A stretch of 64,000 nucleotides of DNA from Sphaerulina vaccinii (taxonomy: Eukaryota > Ascomycota > Dothideomycetes > Mycosphaerellales > Mycosphaerellaceae): contig JAKUDP010000007.1 of NCBI GenBank assembly GCA_022570795.1, positions 372,001 to 436,000 on the forward strand, written 5' to 3'. The notes below the pieces were generated by a model. That model made no database searches. It was not told the DNA's origin and saw only the letters and a program-made list of their open reading frames with translations. Positions 21,662-31,557 of this stretch are shown piece after piece. The number at the start of each line of letters is the position of its first letter. Position 1 is the stretch's first letter. The position numbers and the translations under genes were made by a program.

Positions 21662-23968
21662 ATGCCCGATCACCGCCTCCGAATCGACGGATCCTCGTTC
21701 CGCGATCCACACAACCGTGAGATCACTCTCCATGGCATCAACCTCGCTGGCGACACCAAGTTCCCCAGCTCTCCCAATGTGCCTTCACATGTCCGCGACC
21801 ACTTCTTTGACGGCGACGATGTCTCCTTCGTAAACAGACCCTTCGCGCTCTCACAAGCACACACTCACTTCTCGCGCCTAAGAAGATGGGGCTTCAACAC
21901 AATACGCTACATCTTCACCTGGGAAGCTCTCGAGCATGCTGGTCCGGGAAAGTATGACGAGGACTTTATACAGCACACCATCAAAGTGCTTCGAATAGCG
22001 AAGGAATATGGCTTCTACATATTTATGGACCCTCACCAGGACGTCTGGTCGAGGTTCACTGGAGGATCTGGAGCTCCCATGTGGACTGTCTATGCTTGTG
22101 GTCTTGACCCGGAGAAGCTGAAGGCAGGAGAGGCGAGCATTGTGCAGAATACTTGGGACGATCCTATCACGTTTCCAAAGATGACATGGGCAACAAACTA
22201 CTCACGATTGGCTGTCCAGACTATCTTCACTTTGTTCTTCAGTGGCAAGGACTTTGCGCCGAAATGTGTGATTGATGGCAAGAACATTCAGGACTACTTA
22301 CAGGATCACTTCGTTGGCGCTTGCAAGTACTTGGCGCAAAGGATACAAGAGGCGGGAGACTTGGAAGGCGAAGTTGTGATTGGGTATGAGACGATCAATG
22401 AGCCGAATAAAGGATACTTTGGACACCCTAATCTGACGACGATACCGGAGGACCAAAAGTTGAGGAAGCACACAACACCTACAGGATTTCAGTCTATGCT
22501 TACAGGAGCTGGGCGAGCAGTGGAGGTGGAGCTGTGGGACTTTGGAGGATTTGGACCGCACAAAGTCGGTACACAATTGATCGATCCAAAGGGCACATCG
22601 GCTTGGCTAGATCCTGCGACTGGAGTTGATAAGAAATATGGCTGGAGGAGAAGTGCTGAGTGGAAGCTGGGAGAGTGTATCTGGGCACAGCATGGAGTTT
22701 GGGACCCGAAGACAGACGAGTTGCTAAACCCTCTATACTTCGCAAAACATCCCAAGACTGGAGAGGCACTGGACCAAGAATACTGGACGAATAACGAATT
22801 CATGTACTTCTACAAGAAGTACCACAAAGCAATCCGAGATGTCTGGAGCGAAGCATTCCTTCTGATGCAGCCTGCACCTTTCGAGATACCACCTGAAATC
22901 AAAGGCACGCCAGAAGGCGACGACCCGAACATGATCTTCGCATCTCACTTCTACGATGGCATCACACTAATCACGAAGAAATGGAACCGGTGGTGGAACA
23001 TTGACGTGCTCGGGGTACTCCGCGGCAGATACAGCTCACCAGCTTTTGCGATATGTATAGGCGAGAATGCTATTCGAAAGTGCTTCAAGGACCAGCTGAG
23101 CGAAGTGCGCAATGAAGGAATACAGAACATGGGCATTCATCCTTGCCTGTACACCGAGATCGGGATACCTTACGACATGGACGACAAGAAGGCCTACGAG
23201 AATGGCGATTACAGTAGCCAAGTCGCAGCCATCGACGCGAATCTGTTCGCAGTAGAAGGCAGCAAAGCACAAGGAATGACATGGTGGTGCTATACCGCGA
23301 CGAACAGCCACTATTGGGGTGACCAATGGAATGGAGAGGACCTGTCGATATACAGCGCCGACGACAAACCTTTGCCTGGACCAGAATATATACATGAGAA
23401 CAGCAGCAAGCTATCGCTAGACCGTAACAGCCCTAGCTACAGCGAAAGTGCCTCATCAGAAAGATCACCCGAAACGCCAAGCAGTATTAAGAAGACCCTA
23501 TCAGTAGATAACATGGAACCTACCTCTGCACCAGCACAAGGACAACAAGGCTATCGAGCCGCGGAAGCCTACGTGCGCCCTGTACCTGTCGCCGTGCACG
23601 GTACGATCGACACTTACGGCTTCGACCTCAAGAACTGCACTTTCACGCTCAACCTGACGTCTCCTTCGTCAACACCTACTGTCGCTCCTACCGAAGTCTT
23701 CTTGCCCGCATTCCACTTCCCACAAGGCAGCCCCGCACGAACAACAGTCGAAACAAGCGGCGGTAAGTGGGAAATCAGGACGGTAGAAGACGTAGAAGGG
23801 GCGAGGCAGCAAGTCTTCAAGTGGTGGCACGGTGAAGGTGAACAGAAGTTGAAGATCACTGGCGTGAAGAGGGCACGAGGCAAGATTGATGGTGTGGAGA
23901 AGGATGCAACTGAAGACTCTTACCTTCAAGCATACTGGGAGGTCGGCAAGAATTGTAGTATGATGTGA
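21662..23968 (+). CDS. Glycoside hydrolase family 5 sterylglucosidase (Egh1/EGCrP2-like)
   Basis: Single exon, 768 residues, close to the length of yeast Egh1. The family removes glucose from ergosteryl-glucoside (and some glucosylceramides) inside the cell. No signal peptide is present, consistent with a cytoplasmic or vacuole-associated enzyme. The GH5 barrel begins with REITLHGINLAGDTKFP and continues with FNTIRYIFTWEALEHAGPG and YGFYIFMDPHQDVWSRFTGG. The acid/base is Glu247 in YETINEPN; the nucleophile is Glu499 in CLYTEIGIPYD. Residues about 580-640 are a Ser/Pro-rich linker, followed by a C-terminal beta domain (VHGTIDTYGFDLKNCTFTLN). Domain order and both catalytic glutamates are complete, so activity is expected. 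Confidence 0.9.
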   Translation: MPDHRLRIDGSSFRDPHNREITLHGINLAGDTKFPSSPNVPSHVRDHFFDGDDVSFVNRPFALSQAHTHFSRLRRWGFNTIRYIFTWEALEHAGPGKYDEDFIQHTIKVLRIAKEYGFYIFMDPHQDVWSRFTGGSGAPMWTVYACGLDPEKLKAGEASIVQNTWDDPITFPKMTWATNYSRLAVQTIFTLFFSGKDFAPKCVIDGKNIQDYLQDHFVGACKYLAQRIQEAGDLEGEVVIGYETINEPNKGYFGHPNLTTIPEDQKLRKHTTPTGFQSMLTGAGRAVEVELWDFGGFGPHKVGTQLIDPKGTSAWLDPATGVDKKYGWRRSAEWKLGECIWAQHGVWDPKTDELLNPLYFAKHPKTGEALDQEYWTNNEFMYFYKKYHKAIRDVWSEAFLLMQPAPFEIPPEIKGTPEGDDPNMIFASHFYDGITLITKKWNRWWNIDVLGVLRGRYSSPAFAICIGENAIRKCFKDQLSEVRNEGIQNMGIHPCLYTEIGIPYDMDDKKAYENGDYSSQVAAIDANLFAVEGSKAQGMTWWCYTATNSHYWGDQWNGEDLSIYSADDKPLPGPEYIHENSSKLSLDRNSPSYSESASSERSPETPSSIKKTLSVDNMEPTSAPAQGQQGYRAAEAYVRPVPVAVHGTIDTYGFDLKNCTFTLNLTSPSSTPTVAPTEVFLPAFHFPQGSPARTTVETSGGKWEIRTVEDVEGARQQVFKWWHGEGEQKLKITGVKRARGKIDGVEKDATEDSYLQAYWEVGKNCSMM

Positions 23969-24039
23969 TGAAGATGAGATGGTGAATGCGAGTAACGAAT
24001 TATCATGATAGATCACGAGCTATGCATACTATATGCTAT

Positions 24040-24227
24040 CTCCAATATTGTGAATGCTGTTTCACAGTTCTATATATCGCCACTATCTGATGGCTTAGCG
24101 TCTAACTAGTTCACGAGACACGATCAGAACATCATCATCATCATCAAGCAACATATCTCCTCACATCAATCTCGAACAATCCAAGCCGGTCACGACCAAG
24201 CCCAGAACGTGAGCAACACACCAAGCC
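24040..24227 (+). promoter_or_regulatory. Duplicated promoter/leader, copy 1
   Basis: ttgtgaatgctgtttcaca is followed by tatatatc, then a C/A-rich untranslated leader running to the ATG at 24228. The same arrangement recurs at 24515-24668. Confidence 0.5.
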
Positions 24228-24443
24228 ATGAGCCTTCACATCCGTCTAGGTCTTAGGCCAATGTTCGGAAGGCAAACAGCCAAATGTGACGAGGGCGAAT
24301 ACGAGATCAAGCACTATCGACGAGAGGCCTGGTATGGAGGAGAGTGCGATGTCGTGACTAAGAAGGATTATACTTATCGGAAGCCGGCGCCCCGATTGCA
24401 TCGTGTATGGGAGAGGCGGAAGAAGACGATTATTTGGGATTGA
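24228..24443 (+). CDS. Small basic hypothetical protein
   Basis: 71 residues, not recognised. Rich in Arg, Lys, Tyr and Trp (for example IKHYRREAWYGGECDVV); no signal peptide or membrane segment. Supported mainly by its setting: a TATA-like box and an A/C-rich leader ending cacaccaagcc just before the ATG, and the same promoter block upstream of the next small gene. The two proteins show no evident similarity to each other. Confidence 0.45.
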   Translation: MSLHIRLGLRPMFGRQTAKCDEGEYEIKHYRREAWYGGECDVVTKKDYTYRKPAPRLHRVWERRKKTIIWD

Positions 24444-24514
24444 AGACTTGTGGTATGGTGCAGGCATGAGGGCGAGTGGAGGCGAGTGGCGAGACACTAT
24501 GCAATGAGCATAAT

Positions 24515-24668
24515 GATATGATGTTGTGAATGCTGCTTTGCGATTGCATATATCTCTTCCACTCTCGTCCTCTTCCTTTCTCTTTCTCACTCATAGACCA
24601 CGATCAAGCATACCTCGTAACCACCAACCAACCAAGCACAACCCATCTCCCACTCAAGTTTCGACACA
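24515..24668 (+). promoter_or_regulatory. Duplicated promoter/leader, copy 2
   Basis: ttgtgaatgctgctttgcga is followed by catatatctcttcc and a C/A-rich leader to the ATG at 24669. The first 15 bases match copy 1 (24040-24227) almost exactly and the TATA-like box is equally spaced. Confidence 0.5.
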
Positions 24669-24860
24669 ATGGCCGACGGTTCAGAGTACATGAAAAAAGC
24701 CAATTGGGACCTCAGTAACAAGAAATGGAAGCCTGATGCTACTCAAGCTGCAAGACCACATCATTTCCAGAAGACTTCCGACAAAGGTGGTGCGAGCTGG
24801 ACTTATGATTCGAAGGATAAAAATCAGAAGCCGTCGCCGAAGGGGTTTTTCTATGATTGA
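24669..24860 (+). CDS. Small lysine-rich hypothetical protein
   Basis: 63 residues, hydrophilic, starting MADGSEYMKKANWDLSNKKW. It has two evenly placed Trp/Lys segments (WDLSNKKWKPDA and GASWTYDSKDKNQK) and ends KGFFYD. No known domain. The start has a good leader (tttcgacacaATGGCC, A at -3 and G at +4). The composition is that of a small intrinsically disordered soluble protein. It shares a duplicated promoter with the small gene at 24228. Confidence 0.5.
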   Translation: MADGSEYMKKANWDLSNKKWKPDATQAARPHHFQKTSDKGGASWTYDSKDKNQKPSPKGFFYD

Positions 24861-26571
24861 GTGTGATACTGTATGATGGGGGAGGGAGAGGGAGGGTATG
24901 TAGGGAGATATGAGATATTTATATGTATGAGGGCTTGAATGAGACCAAGTTGCGCTGAGTGTTCGTTGCTTCGTTCTCCGTGATCTTGTGTTGACTATGC
25001 AAGTTGGAGTAGAGTCGGTCTGCTAGCGGAACTGCTCACTGATCCCGAGAAGGTCGATAGGAGATCGTTTTGACGGTCTATTCGGAGGAGATATGTATCA
25101 CCTATGTTTAGTAATGACTCAGTTACTTGTATGATACAAAAGAGATTTGAATGGAAGCAAAACATTCGCCCATGTGCCATGGCATATCGTGATCGCAGCC
25201 CTCCAAGAGCCAATATGAAATGTCTTGGGAAGATCAGAACAAGTGCTGTTGTTGGCATCAGCTGTGCCGACGACTTATGGTCTTTCCACTACACCATGGA
25301 CGTTCGTCGCAGAAGGTCACTGGTGCACAGTATATGATGATCCATTTCTGCACGAGGGAATCAAAGGAGCAAAAGAACAAAGGACTCCCGCCAAGCAAAA
25401 AACAACCGCCAAGACCCATAGGTCGGAGCTGAGCTGAACTTCTCGAGCGAACTATGACTATTTCAAGCGCTTGTTCAGCAGCAATGTTAGACTAGCATCA
25501 GACAGAACTGACGACTTACCGACTAGACCACGCTGGTAGGACGATTGTTAGTAAGCAAAAAATGAAGTTGGATATAGATATTGACGCATTCCCAGATCCC
25601 AAAAACGGTTTTTTTGGCAAATTGGGAGGCTCTTCCCGTAGGAGGTATAGGACTTCTTGACTAGATGTGGTTGGGATAGGTGGTCATGGTCTTGAGCTTA
25701 TGAGATATCAAGATCTTGAGTTTAGGATTACAGCATCTTCATATATCGGAGTTGGATGCCAGTCTCCAGCGGCGACTAGAAACCATGCCAACCTGTTCGT
25801 CTCTGAGGCTGTAATTGGCTGCAAGCCTGAGTTCAGAGAGAAGCCAATTAGTGCATCCAACTCCGATACGTGAAGACGCTGTACTTGGAGGCTAGGACTT
25901 CGGTAAACTCCGCTTTGTTGCAATCAACCCGATCTGGGGTTGGAAGTGAAGTACCGCATCATACGGAATGTCTCTGCACGGCGCTCGATGGCCAAGCTGC
26001 CACATTCGCAGACAGCCTAGCGGCCAGTACTGCGTTCGGGAACAGAGCTACCTAATATCAGGTCAAAGTGAAGTGCTGCATCATCCCAGATGGAATATAG
26101 ACTTGAAATGGAGGCTAGCGTGGCAATAATTCAGGATACTCTCGACGAGACTTCTGAGCTTGGATACTTCTTTGACGGGTGTAGGAAGGCATTACACTTG
26201 CTTGATATCGCTGAAGGAAGTGTCCTATTCCACGGCTTTGCGATCAATCTTGCTGCCTTGAGGTGGCTGAACACTGGACGATGGATCGAAAATGTCACAA
26301 GAGATCGCTAGGTAATGAATACTAGCAGAATTCGTGAGAAGTGGATGTTGTGGTCAAGGAAAGGGGCAGAAGTCCTCATTCTGCCTTAGCACGCTAGTCC
26401 TCATTTGGAATGCTCCATCATCGCCTTCGCGTCCGCTCGGTCGCCTGCTGCAGCTTCCAAACACTGGACATCACCATCGCGATAACAACCTCACAATCGA
26501 GCAACTCCATCTGCACATTCCCAACAGCATCTCCATACCACCGGGACAGCATCACTGAAAAGGACAGCAAG
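24861..26571. other. Intergenic with fold-back repeat
   Basis: No gene recognised. Contains the 31-base inverted repeat at 25729-25883, a short A/T hairpin near 25597-25622, and weak local repeats (gtgaagtaccgcatcat near 25946 and gtgaagtgctgcatcat near 26069). The right end is the promoter and leader of the proteasome gene. Confidence 0.5.
25729..25883. repeat. Fold-back element with 31-base inverted arms
   Basis: Arm 25729-25759 and the reverse complement of 25853-25883 match at 28 of 31 positions, sharing tatcggagttggatgc. All three differences are transitions. The 93-base loop contains a further short inverted pair (aattggct/agccaatt, near 25813 and 25842). No open frame is present. Could be a MITE remnant or a structured RNA. 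Confidence 0.7.
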
Positions 26572-27834
26572 ATGGCCTCTGCGGACGTGAGCAAGGCGCC
26601 GACAGCACCGCATCTCCTCAACCAGATCTCGTCGTCGGCCATTGCAAACATCGACACCATCGAAGGCCTGACAGACTCCGACGACCAGTATGCCACATAC
26701 AAGAAGCTGCAGCGCCAACTGGAGTACATCAAGCTGCAGGAAGAGTACATCAAGGACGAGCAGCGGAGTCTGAAGCGGGAGTTGGTGCGCGCACAGGAGG
26801 AGATCAAGCGGATACAGAGTGTGCCACTCGTCATCGGCCAGTTCATGGAAGCCATCGACCAGAACACGGGAATCGTACAGTCATCGACAGGAAGCAACTA
26901 TGTCGTACGGATACTCAGCACATTGGACCGCGAGCTGTTGAAGCCCAGCTCGAGTGTGGCGCTGCACAGACACTCCAACAGTCTGGTCGATATCTTGCCA
27001 CCGGAGGCCGACAGCAGTATCGCCATGTTGGGTCAGGACGAGAAGCCTGATGTTACATACGCCGATGTGGGTGGACTAGATATGCAGAAGCAGGAGATTA
27101 GAGAAGCAGTCGAGCTGCCTCTAACACAATTCGACCTCTACAAGCAGATTGGTATTGACCCGCCACGTGGTGTACTGCTCTATGGACCTCCTGGATGTGG
27201 AAAGACTATGCTGGTGAAGGCCGTGGCGAATAGCACAACCGCATCTTTCATTCGCGTGGTTGGCTCAGAGTTCGTACAGAAGTACCTCGGAGAAGGGCCT
27301 CGCATGGTTCGTGACGTGTTCAGAATGGCGCGCGAGAACAGCCCGGCCATCATCTTCATTGACGAAATCGACGCCATCGCCACAAAGCGTTTCGATGCAC
27401 AAACCGGTGCCGACAGAGAAGTACAACGTATCCTCCTCGAATTGCTCAACCAAATGGACGGCTTCGATCAGACTTCCAACGTCAAGGTCATCATGGCCAC
27501 GAACCGCGCCGATACCCTTGACCCTGCGCTCCTGCGTCCTGGTCGCCTGGACCGAAAGATCGAATTCCCTAACCTCCGCGATCGTCGTGAGCGCCGCCTT
27601 ATCTTCAGCACCATCGCATCGAAGATGAGCTTATCGCCTGAAGTCGATCTCGACTCGCTCATTGTCCGCAACGACCCACTGTCAGGAGCTGTCATTGCGG
27701 CAATCATGCAAGAGGCGGGTCTGAGAGCTGTGAGGAAGAACCGATACAATATCATTCAGCAAGATTTGGAAGATGCGTACACGAGCCAGGTCAAGGGCGC
27801 GAGTGAGGCGGACAAGTTTGACTTCTACAAGTAG
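26572..27834 (+). CDS. RPT3: 26S proteasome regulatory ATPase subunit Rpt3
   Basis: 420 residues, one exon. The ATG at 26572 is chosen because it gives the family's N-terminus; an upstream in-frame stretch is leader. An N-terminal coiled coil (YKKLQRQLEYIKLQEEYIKDE) is followed by an OB-like domain (VPLVIGQFMEAIDQNTGIVQ) and the AAA+ module. Walker A GPPGCGKT is at 205-212, Walker B FIDEID at 262-267, and an arginine-finger region RPGRLDRKIEFP follows. The C-terminal FDFYK is the HbYX tail that docks into the 20S core. It unfolds substrates as part of the 19S base in cytosol and nucleus. An essential, highly conserved gene. Confidence 0.97.
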   Translation: MASADVSKAPTAPHLLNQISSSAIANIDTIEGLTDSDDQYATYKKLQRQLEYIKLQEEYIKDEQRSLKRELVRAQEEIKRIQSVPLVIGQFMEAIDQNTGIVQSSTGSNYVVRILSTLDRELLKPSSSVALHRHSNSLVDILPPEADSSIAMLGQDEKPDVTYADVGGLDMQKQEIREAVELPLTQFDLYKQIGIDPPRGVLLYGPPGCGKTMLVKAVANSTTASFIRVVGSEFVQKYLGEGPRMVRDVFRMARENSPAIIFIDEIDAIATKRFDAQTGADREVQRILLELLNQMDGFDQTSNVKVIMATNRADTLDPALLRPGRLDRKIEFPNLRDRRERRLIFSTIASKMSLSPEVDLDSLIVRNDPLSGAVIAAIMQEAGLRAVRKNRYNIIQQDLEDAYTSQVKGASEADKFDFYK

Positions 27835-28707
27835 AGAGAGGGAAATAGCTCTGTGCTGAAGCCCGCGTGGAGAGGCGTTTTCGGTATGTATCAGCTGCAT
27901 AGTTAGTGGCTGCACATCAGAGGAGGATGAGTGAACATGCTCAATGGCATAGAAATGCGGCATCGTAAGCTGCATATGTATCATAACGGAATGTAATACT
28001 TCTGCTATCGTCCCCTTTTCTCTTTCTTCTTATACTCTTGCATCCTGCATCGTGCTTGGACTTCTTTCCGAGGTACGTGTTGAGAAGAACGCTCTGTTGG
28101 CTGAGCACTGATCTGATACAGACATGCTTGATAGGAAGGCACGAATGCATAGCATTTGGACATTAAGTGCTGCCGCCTGATCATCGACTCTGGACTGTCC
28201 GTGTGCGTGATGACGCGATGAGGTGAACGGCGGTGTCGAGTGAATGGGATCTGAGAAATCGGCGTTTGTTCCGATGAAGTGAATGAGAATCAAGAGGACA
28301 GAGCTCGTCAAGAAGTGGGCGATATGCTTGGGTGTCTGCGAGAAGAGACGTCGTGGTGCCTCTTGCCACAGAGATGCGAGGCAATACCAGTGAGTCTTCC
28401 ATGCTGCGCTCAGGTGGCATGTTCTCTGCTGACGATGTCTTGCAGCTTTGTGCTGCTGGCCTCACTTCACTCAGCTCGGACGCTAGGAAAGCTATTTGAA
28501 ACATGCAGGGGTTCAGCACGCCTTCGTTCACGGCTGGCTGCAACCTCACCTCGACTCGTTATTTCCACGAGCTCTCGACCTCCTCACCGACATCACAGCA
28601 TTCTTTCGCAAGGCACATTGCTTCTGCCATACACACCAACATCGCACCACCTGGGCGAACTACCACCAAGCACGAAGCTGAAGTCGTCACTTCGACCTGT
28701 GACGACA
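27835..28707. other. Intergenic and 5' leader of the large GTPase gene
   Basis: A long frame runs into the GTPase gene from 28279, but its translation is low-complexity and unlike protein, so this is read as 5' UTR and promoter, possibly with untranslated introns. Confidence 0.45.
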
Positions 28708-31557
28708 ATGTCTCATTCCTCACCATATGGATCTGCCCCAGGTCAGCGCGAGCGCACCGTTGACAGCCAGGTTGGCAGAGGTCTCTTTGTGACTGGACGG
28801 ACACCCATGCCTGCACATTTGTCGCACCGTACATACACACCAATTACTCCAGCTTACGGTCAATACACCGCGTCATCACATTACTCAAGGGCCTCGACGG
28901 TTCAATCGTCAGGCACTGGACATAGCTCAGCCGAGCCTATCGAACTGCAAAATAGTGACGGAGATGAAGGTGACGAGGATGAAGGAGACGATGACGATAT
29001 AGGTGAGGAAGCACCGTACTCAGCAGCACAAGAGAGGCCACCAAATTGCGCAGCCTACGACCCCAAGATGATCGAGATCTCAGACCTCGCGATGACCCTA
29101 GTATACCAGCTCTTCCATGTACTCAGGCCACATCGAATGAGCAGCAAGGACATCGATACTATGGCGGCGAAGCTCTCTGGTCTTGCGAACTGCCCCAGCG
29201 CCCCAAAGAAGCGTATAATGCTTCTCGGTGCTACTGGAGATGGCAAGAGCTCGACCACGAACTCTTTTGTTGACGACCCAGATGCCACCAAAGTTGGAGC
29301 CTCTGGCGAAAGCTGCACCTGTGTACCAACACTTCTTACTTCTGGATTGGAGAATCAACAGCTCAAATACGCAGCTGAACTCCACTTCCTTGATGGTCAG
29401 ACTCGCAAGACTTTCCTAGAGGAGCAGTTACAGAACTACACTCGGTTTCACGTGGCGTATGATCCAGAATGGTCGCAAGAAGAGATGGAAGATTGTAAAT
29501 CACTGGCGAATACTGCTGAGAAGCACTTTCGAGCGCTTTTCTGCGACAAATTTGAATTCGACTCTCCAAGCAGCATCACGACTTATGTCATCGAGCACCA
29601 GGAGCAGCCGGCCATTGTTATGACTACGTTGTCAGAGTGGTGTGCACACTTGCTTCGACACTGCAGTGACTCAAATGGCCACCCGATGCTACGATTTGAA
29701 GCAAACTCTTCGGAGGAGATCAACGAGATGACCAAGCCTTACATGTTCGAGCGACGGAAATTTGAAACCCCAGCGCTATGGCCCTTGATCCAACACGCAT
29801 GCAAAGGAATCAAAGACTCGGAAATATTGCCATATGTCGACATCTTGGACCTTCCTGGAACTGCGGACACCAATCGTGTGCGCGCAGAGATCGCCAACAA
29901 GTTCGTCAAGGAAAGCGACTGCCTTTGGCTTGTTGCGAAGATTGAGCGTTGCCTCTCGAACGACACGCTTGACAGGAAGCTTGCCACATATGGGGAGCGC
30001 TTTGGTTCCAACGTGGTAGTCATCGCTACGCGCTCAGACGAAGATGCAGATGATAAGCTGGCAATAGCTATGGCAGAGAAAGGCGCGCAACCATCAAGCG
30101 TAAGGGAATACTGGGATCAATCGGCTCGTATCAGGGAACTTACTGCTGCAATCTCTGCAATCGAGAGCAAACTACGACGCCCGAAGGGCAAGAAGAGGCA
30201 AAAGACCATGTCGGACGCAGCAGAGACCAAGCTTCTTAGAAATCAGCGTGAACTCCAAGATCGTTTACAAACAGAGAAGAACGAGCAACTTGACGGCCTT
30301 GTCGATATGCGCAATTCGGATATCAGCGCTCGCCTGAAAGCGGACAAGAAGCAGCACCTTGCGGATGGAGCAGAACTGTCCGTCTTCTGCGTTTCGAACA
30401 CGCACTACATGGCCCACACAGGCATCGAATCTGAGGACACTCGCCGCATGAGTGTCCAAATGACGAACATCCCGGCTTTACGCAACTACGCCCGCCAATT
30501 GGCTGCGCCGGATGTATTCAACACGATGGACACATACATTAATACTGTCATGATACAGCTTCGTGGTGCCAAACTATGGGCAGATGCAAAAGCTTTCGAG
30601 CGTCGACAAGCACTCATGCTGATTGCTCGAACGCCTTCCGCGCTTGTCGATGTATTTCTGGATCAATGGCTAGACGATGCAGTCAAACAATGCAGGAACG
30701 ATATCATACTACCTCTCAGACACCTCCGGCCAGGCTTCATATTGTGTGCCGATCGCGTCATAGACGACATATCTCACTGGCCTTGGAACACCACTGGATC
30801 CTTCTTCAGAAATGATGGTAACCATTACATATCAACCAAGCCACATCAGATCTGGAACGAGAGATTCACCGAGGAGCAGACTGCGGGAATCGAATCTGGC
30901 TGGAATGGCCTGCTTAAACTGCAGAAATCAAAATTGCGTCAAGGACTCCAGACGATTGTCACTGCTACCAGCAACATACCTGAACAGCTCAACAATCTAC
31001 CCGATGCGACGCCGATATCCATCAAGCCCCTGGACGCAATAATGGTCTCTTGCATCAACCGCATCTGCACCGTTCAGGAAGCCCAGCTGGCAGACTTCGA
31101 CAAGCAGATGAGCAATCTCAAGCTCGATGCTACCCACGACGTCCCGACAGGTTACATGACCAAGGCCTTGCGACTCATGTACGATGCAGGCACGAATGAC
31201 AGCGGAACTGGTGTGAAAGACCGCCGAGTTGGCCTGCTGCGCGCATGGCTCAGCGGAAGGCATGCCCGCGACAATGGTCTCGATGAGCCTTTCGAGGCTG
31301 TCGCAACAGAGATCCGAACACAATTCAAGCATGTTATGACCTCGATCCAGCAAGTTCTCAGACGAGATATCAAAGCCATCTTGATGGAGATGACAGAGAG
31401 CTTCGACAGGGCTATCAGAGAGGAACATAGCAATCTTCAGGAGGATCAAGCTCGGAGAGACGTGAAGAAGTTCATGGCTGATCATTGGCAAGATATCGAT
31501 ACGGTCGAGACTGAGCTGCATGCTATCAAGCAGCAGTATGGCATCATACGAGAGTGA
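28708..31557 (+). CDS. Large dynamin-superfamily-like GTPase (SLIP-GC-like)
   Basis: 949 residues from the ATG at 28708. The N-terminal 150 residues are disordered, with an acidic stretch (GDEGDEDEGDDDDIGEE). The G domain shows G1 GATGDGKSS at 174-182, a G2 candidate Thr in SCTCVPT, G3 DLPGT at 381-385 and G4 TRSD at 441-444, inside a long helical protein. Helical C-terminal stalk-like segments follow (QREL, MRNSDISARLKADKKQHL). The layout resembles fungal homologs of the nuclear GTPase SLIP-GC, whose function in fungi is unknown. No transmembrane or lipid-binding motif is evident. Single uninterrupted exon. Confidence 0.75.
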   Translation: MSHSSPYGSAPGQRERTVDSQVGRGLFVTGRTPMPAHLSHRTYTPITPAYGQYTASSHYSRASTVQSSGTGHSSAEPIELQNSDGDEGDEDEGDDDDIGEEAPYSAAQERPPNCAAYDPKMIEISDLAMTLVYQLFHVLRPHRMSSKDIDTMAAKLSGLANCPSAPKKRIMLLGATGDGKSSTTNSFVDDPDATKVGASGESCTCVPTLLTSGLENQQLKYAAELHFLDGQTRKTFLEEQLQNYTRFHVAYDPEWSQEEMEDCKSLANTAEKHFRALFCDKFEFDSPSSITTYVIEHQEQPAIVMTTLSEWCAHLLRHCSDSNGHPMLRFEANSSEEINEMTKPYMFERRKFETPALWPLIQHACKGIKDSEILPYVDILDLPGTADTNRVRAEIANKFVKESDCLWLVAKIERCLSNDTLDRKLATYGERFGSNVVVIATRSDEDADDKLAIAMAEKGAQPSSVREYWDQSARIRELTAAISAIESKLRRPKGKKRQKTMSDAAETKLLRNQRELQDRLQTEKNEQLDGLVDMRNSDISARLKADKKQHLADGAELSVFCVSNTHYMAHTGIESEDTRRMSVQMTNIPALRNYARQLAAPDVFNTMDTYINTVMIQLRGAKLWADAKAFERRQALMLIARTPSALVDVFLDQWLDDAVKQCRNDIILPLRHLRPGFILCADRVIDDISHWPWNTTGSFFRNDGNHYISTKPHQIWNERFTEEQTAGIESGWNGLLKLQKSKLRQGLQTIVTATSNIPEQLNNLPDATPISIKPLDAIMVSCINRICTVQEAQLADFDKQMSNLKLDATHDVPTGYMTKALRLMYDAGTNDSGTGVKDRRVGLLRAWLSGRHARDNGLDEPFEAVATEIRTQFKHVMTSIQQVLRRDIKAILMEMTESFDRAIREEHSNLQEDQARRDVKKFMADHWQDIDTVETELHAIKQQYGIIRE

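Noticed and set aside
28279..28707. In-frame upstream extension of the large GTPase
   Set aside because: The translation is irregular and unlike protein, and the ATG at 28708 gives a sensible N-terminus; treated as leader.
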